This document shows positions 58,010 to 64,000 of a stretch of 64,000 nucleotides of DNA, one piece after another (the first letter of the stretch is position 1; each line of letters begins with the position of its first letter). A program made the position numbers and the translations under genes. The DNA lies in assembly GCF_014773485.1 (NCBI RefSeq), contig NZ_JACXBP010000001.1, forward strand, positions 1-64,000. Reading direction: 5' to 3'. The notes under the pieces are model-generated. The model worked only from the letters and a program-made list of their open reading frames with translations. It was not told where the DNA came from and ran no database searches. The DNA is from Erwinia aphidicola. GTDB taxonomy: Bacteria; Pseudomonadota; Gammaproteobacteria; Enterobacterales; Enterobacteriaceae.

Positions 58010-58972
58010 ATGAGCCAATATTCTGAACGTACCACTGAGCCACCGAGCGGCCAGCAAACCGGCTTCAAAGGGCTGCTGACGCGCTTCCAGATGGCGCACG
58101 GTCGCAAGCTGGTGATTGCGCTGCCTTATCTCTGGCTGTCGCTGCTGTTCCTGCTGCCGTTCCTGATTGTGCTGAAAATCAGCTTTGCCGATATTGCGCG
58201 CGCTATTCCGCCCTATACCGAGCTGCTGAGCTGGGCCGACGGCCAGCTGAATATGGTGCTGAACTTCGGTAACTATATTACGCTGACCGATGATCCGCTG
58301 TATGTCGATGCTTATCTGCATTCACTGCAGGTGGCGGCGATCTCGACGCTGATCTGCCTGGCGATAGGTTATCCGCTGGCGTGGGCAATCGCCCATGCAG
58401 CCCCGTCGACGCGCAACATTCTGCTGCTGCTGGTGATCCTGCCGTCGTGGACCTCCTTCCTGGTACGCGTTTATGCCTGGATGGGGATCCTCAACGATAA
58501 CGGCGTGCTGAACCGCTTTCTGATGTGGACCGGCATTACCGACCATCCGATCGCCATTCTTTACACTAACCTGGCGGTCTATATCGGCATTGTTTACTGC
58601 TATCTGCCGTTTATGGTGTTACCGATCTTCACGGCGCTGACGCGCATTGACTACTCGCTGGTGGAAGCTTCGCTCGATCTGGGCGCGCGCCCGCTGAAAA
58701 CGTTCTTTAGCGTGATCGTCCCTCTGACCAAAGGCGGAATTATCGCCGGGTCGATGCTGGTGTTCATTCCGGCGGTCGGGGAGTACGTGATCCCGGAACT
58801 GCTCGGTGGCCCGGACAGTATTATGATTGGCCGCGTGCTGTGGCAGGAGTTCTTCAACAACCGCGACTGGCCGGTGGCTTCCGCGCTGGCGGTGATTATC
58901 CTGCTGATCCTGATCCTGCCGATTATCTGGTTCCACAAACATCAGAATAAAGAAGTGGGGGATGAGGGATGA
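58010..58972 (+). CDS. potH: Putrescine ABC transporter permease PotH
   Basis: A 320-residue permease (E. coli 317) with six helices and the docking loop VEASLDLGARPLKTFFSVIVPLT. GGGGGAGAG precedes the ATG at 58010. Twelve bases after potG; its end overlaps potI by 4 bases. Confidence 0.95.
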   Translation: MSQYSERTTEPPSGQQTGFKGLLTRFQMAHGRKLVIALPYLWLSLLFLLPFLIVLKISFADIARAIPPYTELLSWADGQLNMVLNFGNYITLTDDPLYVDAYLHSLQVAAISTLICLAIGYPLAWAIAHAAPSTRNILLLLVILPSWTSFLVRVYAWMGILNDNGVLNRFLMWTGITDHPIAILYTNLAVYIGIVYCYLPFMVLPIFTALTRIDYSLVEASLDLGARPLKTFFSVIVPLTKGGIIAGSMLVFIPAVGEYVIPELLGGPDSIMIGRVLWQEFFNNRDWPVASALAVIILLILILPIIWFHKHQNKEVGDEG

Positions 58973-59814
58973 GTAATCTGCCGACCATTAAATCCAAGTG
59001 GCGCACGGCGATCCTCTCCGTCTGCTTCTTCTTCCTGTATGCGCCGATGCTGCTGCTGGTGATCTACTCGTTTAACTCATCGCAGCTGGCGGCGTGGGAA
59101 AGCTTCTCCCTGCACTGGTACAGCGTGCTATTCCACGACGATGCGATGATTAGCGCGGTGACGCTTAGCCTGTCGATTGCCGCGCTGGCGGCCACGGCGG
59201 CGGTGATCCTCGGCACTATCGCGGCAGTAGTGATTGTGCGCTTTGGCCGTTTTAAGGGATCGACGGGGTTTGCCTTTATGCTGACCGCACCGCTGGTGAT
59301 GCCGGACGTGATTACCGGGCTGTCGCTGCTGCTGCTGTTTGTTGCAATGGCCAATGCATTTGGCTGGCCCGCCGACCGCGGCATGCTGACTATCTGGCTG
59401 GCGCACGTGACGTTCTGTACCGCCTATGTCGCAGTGGTGATCAACTCGCGCCTGCGCGAGCTGGACCGCTCGATCGAGGAAGCGGCAATGGACCTCGGTG
59501 CTACGCCGCTGAAGGTGTTCTTCGTGATTACCGTGCCGATGATTGCCCCGGCAATTGTCACCGGCTGGCTGCTGGCGTTTACCCTGTCGCTGGATGACCT
59601 GGTGATATCCAGCTTTGTTACCGGGCCGGGCGCGACCACGCTGCCGATGCAGATCTTCGCCACCGTGCGCCGTGGGATTAACCCGGAGATTAACGCCCTG
59701 GCATCGCTGATCCTGATTGTGGTGGGGCTGGTCGGGTTTATCGCCTGGCGCTTTATGGCGCACGAAGAGAAACAGCGTTTGAAGGATATCCAGAAGGCGC
59801 GTGGCGGCCATTAA
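58969..59814 (+). CDS. potI: Putrescine ABC transporter permease PotI
   Basis: 281 residues, the E. coli length. Six helices and the docking loop EEAAMDLGATPLKVFFVITVPMI. It pairs with PotH. The start overlaps the potH stop (ATGA). Followed by palindromic repeats, where the operon ends. Confidence 0.96.
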   Translation: MSNLPTIKSKWRTAILSVCFFFLYAPMLLLVIYSFNSSQLAAWESFSLHWYSVLFHDDAMISAVTLSLSIAALAATAAVILGTIAAVVIVRFGRFKGSTGFAFMLTAPLVMPDVITGLSLLLLFVAMANAFGWPADRGMLTIWLAHVTFCTAYVAVVINSRLRELDRSIEEAAMDLGATPLKVFFVITVPMIAPAIVTGWLLAFTLSLDDLVISSFVTGPGATTLPMQIFATVRRGINPEINALASLILIVVGLVGFIAWRFMAHEEKQRLKDIQKARGGH

Positions 59815-59878
59815 AAGGGACGGGCATGCCCGTCCCCTACGATATCTGTAGCGGCGAGGCATGCCTCGCCCGTGCCTT
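59815..59878. repeat. Palindromic repeats between potI and peptidase
   Basis: GGGACGGGCATGCCCGTCCCCTAC and GGCGAGGCATGCCTCGCC in tandem between convergent genes, probably a bidirectional terminator. Confidence 0.7.
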
Positions 59879-60982
59879 TTATCCCAGCACCTTCTTCACG
59901 CAGGCTTTGAAGATCTTGATGCCGACCGGCAGCGAGTTGAGATCAAAGTGCATATCCGGGTGATGCAGACCCGGCACCAGCCCCGTTCCTAATCCCCAAA
60001 AACCAGCCTTTAGCGATGGGCGCTGGACCGGATAGTGGAAGAAATCTTCGCTGCCCGGCGTGGAGCGCGGCTCCATCAGTGCGTCTTCGCCCAGCACTTC
60101 AACAATCGCGCCGGAGATAAGCGCGCTCATCTCGTCATCAATTTCTGCGGCGGGCATCGCTTTTAACGTCAGCACTTCAGCCGTTGCGCCAAAGGCGGCC
60201 ACGCTGTGTTCGATAGCGCGCTGCACCCGGCTCTGCAACTCCACCATATCCTCGTTTTTCGCGGCGCGCAGGTCGAATACCACGCGTGCTTCATCCGGGA
60301 TCGAGTTGGTGACGCCCGCGTCGCACAGGAAACGCGTGGCTTTGGCGCTCCAGACGCTGTTCGGGGCCATATGAATAGCGTTGACGGCGTTCACCGCGCT
60401 GACTGCGGCATCCAGCGCATTGACGCCGAGATGCGGGCGCGCGCCGTGGGCGGTCTGGCCGCGAACGATCGCCTCAACGGTGACGCAGGCGGAGTAGTAA
60501 ACTGCCGGGATGGCGGTGCCAACCGCGCACTCTTCCGCCGGGCGCACGTGGAAGCCGAGGATCATATCGACATCGTCGATTGCTCCCCCGGCGATCATCG
60601 CCAGCGCGCCGGTGCCTAACTCTTCGGCCGGCTGGAAAATCAGCTTCAGGCGGCCTTTCTTCACCGCCTGCTCGGCGATCAGCTCCTGGGCTGCCGTCAG
60701 CACCACCGAGGAGTGTCCATCGTGGCCGCAGGTATGGCGGGCGCAGGGCACGCCGTTAATCACATGGCCGAGGGCATCCATATCGGCACGCAGCGCCAGC
60801 GTTGGGCCGGGTATGCCGCTGTCCAGCACCGCGACGATCCCCGTGGTGGCATTGAAATTGTCCTGCACGGCGTAACCGGCGGCCTTCAGCTGCTGGCTGA
60901 TATACGCCGAGGTTTTGAATTCCTCGAAACCCAGCTCCGGGATTTCATGCAGGTAGTTGTAATGCTCCAAAACTTTTAACAC
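59879..60982 (-). CDS. M20-family amidohydrolase/peptidase
   Basis: A 367-residue zinc-dependent hydrolase of the M20D (hippurate hydrolase / IAA-amino acid amidohydrolase) type. Metal motifs are visible: CGHDGHS for the first histidine, EELGTGA for the glutamates, and PGSEDFFHYP near the end. A dimerisation domain sits in the middle. Possible substrates are N-acyl amino acids or small peptides. The likely start is the GTG at 60982 with GGAG eight bases before it; an in-frame GTG at 60991 overlaps that site. It is last in an operon with yjiH and yjiG, where E. coli has iadA. Confidence 0.85.
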   Translation of the reverse strand: MLKVLEHYNYLHEIPELGFEEFKTSAYISQQLKAAGYAVQDNFNATTGIVAVLDSGIPGPTLALRADMDALGHVINGVPCARHTCGHDGHSSVVLTAAQELIAEQAVKKGRLKLIFQPAEELGTGALAMIAGGAIDDVDMILGFHVRPAEECAVGTAIPAVYYSACVTVEAIVRGQTAHGARPHLGVNALDAAVSAVNAVNAIHMAPNSVWSAKATRFLCDAGVTNSIPDEARVVFDLRAAKNEDMVELQSRVQRAIEHSVAAFGATAEVLTLKAMPAAEIDDEMSALISGAIVEVLGEDALMEPRSTPGSEDFFHYPVQRPSLKAGFWGLGTGLVPGLHHPDMHFDLNSLPVGIKIFKACVKKVLG

Positions 60983-61006
60983 GTTATGCACTCCATTCAG
61001 CTTTTA

Positions 61007-61480
61007 TTACGCAACGACTCGCATCACCAGCATGGAAATTACCGCATTCATAATGCTGGTCAGCATTAACAGGGGCCAGTACTTTTTCGGCACGTCAGAC
61101 ACGCCCAGCAGGCGGCCCATATACTGTAACTGAGAACCCATCAAAAAGATCGCCGGGGTTAAAATGGTAATATCCGCGCCGCTCAGTACGCCCTTAGCCA
61201 GCAGGCTGATCGCCACGCCAGTGCCGGCAGAAGAGGAGAGCCAGGCAGTGAGCAGCACGGTGACCGCTTGCCCCGGCAGGCCAAACAGGCCCATTACCGG
61301 GGCGAAAACATCACCAATCAGCGTCATCACCCCGAGCAGATTCAGCACCTCAGCAATGACATACGCCATCACTACGTTAGGCATTAAGTTGTGGATGGCA
61401 ATATGGAAGCCTTTACGCGCCCCCACCACAAAGATATCAAACGGATTATTAGAGACGTTAACCTGTGGGTTATTCTGCAT
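61007..61480 (-). CDS. yjiG: YjiG-type nucleoside-recognition membrane protein
   Basis: A 157-residue membrane protein with the nucleoside-recognition (Gate/SpmB-like) domain, matching E. coli YjiG. The conserved LLTAWLSSSAGTGVAISLLAKG lies in mid-protein. Its start overlaps the yjiH end by 11 bases. YjiG and YjiH are thought to form a two-part transporter; with the adjacent hydrolase, uptake of an amidated or peptide substrate is likely (inference). Confidence 0.88.
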   Translation of the reverse strand: MQNNPQVNVSNNPFDIFVVGARKGFHIAIHNLMPNVVMAYVIAEVLNLLGVMTLIGDVFAPVMGLFGLPGQAVTVLLTAWLSSSAGTGVAISLLAKGVLSGADITILTPAIFLMGSQLQYMGRLLGVSDVPKKYWPLLMLTSIMNAVISMLVMRVVA

Positions 61481-62141
61481 GCTGGAAGTCTCGCTTATAC
61501 AGGGTATTCAACATCAGGCGCACAAACGCGCCGCCGACAAATTTCAGTACAAACATCAGCACCAGCGGAACCAGTACCGGCGTTGCCAGCGAAGCAAATA
61601 GCGCTGAGCCAATTGAGAAGTAGTTATTAATCAGCCCGGCGCCGGAATATTGCCAGGCGCCCATAATCACCACATCTTTTTTACTCACCTGCTTGTTGTC
61701 GTAAAGCTCTTTGGTTAATGCTGCACCCGCGTCGGTACTTTGCAGATCGGTAATCAGCGCCAGCCCGGTACGGCCCGGGATGCCTAACAGCGGGCGCAGC
61801 AGCGGCGTCAGCAGTTTGTGGGCGGCGCGGATGGCGCCATAGTGGGTAAAGATCTCCAGCAGGCCGAGTGCCAGCATTACCGTGGGCACCAGCGACAGTG
61901 CGAACAGAAAGCCCGCTTTGGCGCTCAGGCCACCGGCGCCAACGAAGGTGTTATGCGCCGGATCTTTCATGGTGCCGAAGCTGCCGCCGAGGGTGGTGAA
62001 ATCAAAGGCGCCCAGCCAGGCCATGCCCTCCACGTTAAAAAACAGGCCGGAGAAAAACAGGATGGCCAATATTAATGCCAGCCAGGCGCCTGTGCCGACT
62101 GACCACTTTTCAGCCGAAAGCGGTAATTTATCTTCAGACAT
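61470..62141 (-). CDS. yjiH: YjiH-type nucleoside-recognition membrane protein
   Basis: A 223-residue membrane protein with the matching half of the Gate domain, similar to E. coli YjiH (227). LALITDLQSTDAGAALTKELYDN and IMGAWQYSGAGLINNYFS are typical of the family. First gene of a three-gene operon with yjiG and the M20 hydrolase, inserted between potI and ybjO, which are adjacent in E. coli. Confidence 0.88.
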   Translation of the reverse strand: MSEDKLPLSAEKWSVGTGAWLALILAILFFSGLFFNVEGMAWLGAFDFTTLGGSFGTMKDPAHNTFVGAGGLSAKAGFLFALSLVPTVMLALGLLEIFTHYGAIRAAHKLLTPLLRPLLGIPGRTGLALITDLQSTDAGAALTKELYDNKQVSKKDVVIMGAWQYSGAGLINNYFSIGSALFASLATPVLVPLVLMFVLKFVGGAFVRLMLNTLYKRDFQHAE

Positions 62142-62521
62142 CGATCTTGCGACTCCCTGATAGTTTCAAAAATAAACAAAATAGCTTTCTGGCAATTTTT
62201 GTTCCGTATAGTGGAATTAATTGCGCATTCAGGCTAAAAATAGAGGGGCCGTTGCCGATATTTAGCGAACCCCCTGATATCGATTGCAGGGATCGTGCCA
62301 GAAATAAGTGGCTTATTTTATTGCGGCAATAGATCGCGGCAGCAAGGGGCAATTTGGCTGCGCGGGCAGAGTTAAAAAAGTTAATTTATTTTCACTGGTG
62401 AAATAAAAGACGCTTTTTTTCTCATCCGGCCAGGGATATTCTTAGCGGGGCGGCAGTGAGACACCACCATGGATCAGTTGCACCAGCGTGGGGCAAACGT
62501 TCGGAAAAGTTGGAGAGAGCG
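62142..62521. other. Divergent yjiH/ybjO promoter region
   Basis: A 380-base AT-rich gap without genes. It should hold both promoters. GGAGAG immediately before 62522 is the ybjO ribosome site. No operator was recognised. Confidence 0.4.
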
Positions 62522-63010
62522 ATGTCAGAGGTGTTGAGAGAGGTCAAAGCGGTGTCGCACACGGCATCCGGCATTCCGGTGCCGGTGTGGATTGCCGGCA
62601 GTGCCATTATTGCCACCCGTTGCCTGGGCGTCGTGCTGCTGGCTAACGAACTGGGCGTTGAAGAGGTGATGAACTTTATTCATCGCAGCGCTCAGGCCTG
62701 GGATTCAACGCTGATCTTCATCGCCAGCCAGCTGATCTTCTTTATCGAACTGCGCTGTGCCATCGCCCTGATGCGCGGCCATAACTGGGGGCGCTGGGGT
62801 TACCTGCTGACGCAGGTGGTGGTGCTGTTGTATATGTTCGCTGCGTCGATGGGCTGGATCTATCCGGAGATTTTCAGCATCAGCGGTGACACTAATCGTC
62901 AGATTATTCAGGCGTTACTGGCGCACAAGTTTCCCGATTTTGTGGTACTGCTGCTGCTGTTTGTGCCGCTCAGTAGCCGCCACTTCTACCGTAAGCGTGG
63001 CTATCGCTAA
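62522..63010 (+). CDS. ybjO: Inner membrane protein YbjO
   Basis: A 162-residue DUF2593 protein with about four helices, the same length as E. coli YbjO. Conserved parts are EFIHRS-type NFIHRSAQAW, WGRWGYLLTQ, GYPEIFS-like WIYPEIFSI and the final LFVPLSSRHFY. The frame is open 22 codons upstream, but the ATG at 62522 has GGAGAG and gives the family length. Function unknown. Upstream of rlmC, as in E. coli. Confidence 0.88.
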   Translation: MSEVLREVKAVSHTASGIPVPVWIAGSAIIATRCLGVVLLANELGVEEVMNFIHRSAQAWDSTLIFIASQLIFFIELRCAIALMRGHNWGRWGYLLTQVVVLLYMFAASMGWIYPEIFSISGDTNRQIIQALLAHKFPDFVVLLLLFVPLSSRHFYRKRGYR

Positions 63011-63128
63011 ACCAACACTGGTATCCGTCATGGATGTAAGCTCATCGGACTTGCCGCCTTGATGCAACCTCACCTATTTTGGGTATATACTTATCGGCTG
63101 CATTTCGCTTCCCTGATTAGGCTTTATC

Positions 63129-64000
63129 ATGCATTGCGCGCTTTATGACGCGGGCCGCTGCCGCTCCTGCCAGTGGCTTGAGACCCCGTACCCCCAGCAA
63201 CTCTCGCAAAAACAGTCGCACCTGCAGCAGCTGCTGGGCGCGTTTCCGGTCGGCCAATGGCTGCCGCCGGTGGTGTCTGCACAGCAGAAATTTCGTAATA
63301 AAGCCAAGATGGTGGTCAGCGGCAGCGTTGAGCGCCCTCTGCTGGGGATGCTGCATCGTGACGGCACACCGGTGGATCTGTGCGACTGCCCGCTCTATCC
63401 CGACAGCTTCGCGGCCGTCTTTGCCGAGCTGCGCCCGTTTATTGCCCGCGCCGGACTGACGCCCTATAACGTGGCGCGCCGCCGCGGTGAGCTGAAATAT
63501 ATTCTGCTGACGGAAAGTCAGCACAGCGGCGAGCTGATGCTGCGCTTTGTACTGCGCTCCACGACCAAGCTGGCAAAGCTGCGCGCGGCGCTGCCGCAGC
63601 TCCAGCAGGCGCTACCGCAGCTGGTGGCGATCTCAGCCAATATCCAGCCGGTGCCGATGGCGATTATGGAAGGGGAGGAGGAGATCCCGCTGACGGACAA
63701 TCAGCAGCTGGCCGAACGCTTCAACGATGTGCCGCTCTCCATGCTGCCGAAAAGTTTCTTCCAGACCAACCCGCGCGTGGCCGCTGAGCTGTATGCGACG
63801 GCGCGCGAATGGGTACGCGATCTCAAGGTTAAAGCGATGTGGGATCTGTTCTGCGGCGTCGGCGGCTTTGGTCTGCACTGCGCCACGCCGGAGATGGCGC
63901 TGACGGGTATTGAGATTAGCAAAGAAGCGATAGCCTGCGCGCAGCAGTCCGCCCGGCAGATGGGATTAACTCAGGTGAGCTTTGCCGCGCTGGACTCCAC
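63129..64000 (+). CDS. rlmC: 23S rRNA uracil-747 C5-methyltransferase, 3' end beyond window
   Basis: The first 290 codons of RlmC (RumB), which methylates C5 of U747 in 23S rRNA. The N-terminal iron-sulfur cysteines appear in [16 protein letters not shown] and later in CDCPLYP. The SAM motif [14 protein letters not shown] and the preceding [11 protein letters not shown] are present. The catalytic NPPR and nucleophile cysteine lie beyond the window. The sequence follows E. coli closely from the first residue. Confidence 0.94.
   Translation, partial: MHCALYDAGRCRSCQWLETPYPQQLSQKQSHLQQLLGAFPVGQWLPPVVSAQQKFRNKAKMVVSGSVERPLLGMLHRDGTPVDLCDCPLYPDSFAAVFAELRPFIARAGLTPYNVARRRGELKYILLTESQHSGELMLRFVLRSTTKLAKLRAALPQLQQALPQLVAISANIQPVPMAIMEGEEEIPLTDNQQLAERFNDVPLSMLPKSFFQTNPRVAAELYATAREWVRDLKVKAMWDLFCGVGGFGLHCATPEMALTGIEISKEAIACAQQSARQMGLTQVSFAALDS

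Overview
The window is a chromosomal segment from a member of the Erwiniaceae, most likely Erwinia or a close relative. Almost all core genes match Escherichia coli K-12 genes of the rlmF/ybiO to rlmC interval in order and sequence: rlmF, ybiO, glnHPQ, dps, rhtA, ompX, opgE, mntS, mntR, ybiR, ybiT, moeAB, iaaA, gsiABCD, yliI, dacC, ybjG, rybB, ybjL, ybjM, grxA, ybjC, nfsA, rimK, ybjN, potFGHI, ybjO, rlmC. The core is GC-rich. The genus call is an inference from this gene order, GC content and the dispersed palindromic repeats.

Layout. 1-459: the AT-rich 5' part of a P-loop ATPase gene that runs off the left edge, probably the edge of a foreign segment. 911-14107: core housekeeping, glutamine uptake, iron/DNA protection, envelope and manganese genes, including the 35-residue protein MntS with its MntR box. 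14288-18520: a tripartite drug-efflux operon (HlyD/EmrA-like adaptor, EmrB/QacA-like pump, NodT-type outer-membrane lipoprotein). 18979-22087: two tandem sugar-porter genes. 22243-31050: an 8.8-kb AT-rich integrative element. 31028-43756: ybiT, a membrane diguanylate cyclase, moeBA, iaaA-gsiABCD and a lipoprotein. 43813-55155: yliI to ybjN, with rybB and a frameshifted rimK. 55626-63010: potFGHI, a yjiHG-peptidase cluster and ybjO. From 63129 the window ends inside rlmC.

The main discovery is the element at 22243-31050. It has entered codon 8 of ybiT using a large serine recombinase that it carries at its right end. Joining the outer flanks at the shared AC dinucleotide rebuilds the expected YbiT N-terminus. 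Joining the inner flanks rebuilds a near-perfect 15-bp dyad around AC, which is the expected form of attP. The element supplies a replacement start region for ybiT that is similar at the protein level. Its cargo is a controller-protein-regulated Type II restriction-modification system with matching C-boxes at both promoters, a decayed IS630-like transposase, a small serine recombinase, a tandem pair of putative small-RNA units, two related exported proteins, a Cro/C1-type regulator and four CTAAG-N5-CTTAG operators set in two pairs with identical 33-bp spacing.

Palindromic repeats of the forms GGCCGACC...GGTCGGCC and GGCGAGGCATGCCTCGCC recur in many intergenic gaps and probably act as bidirectional terminators.
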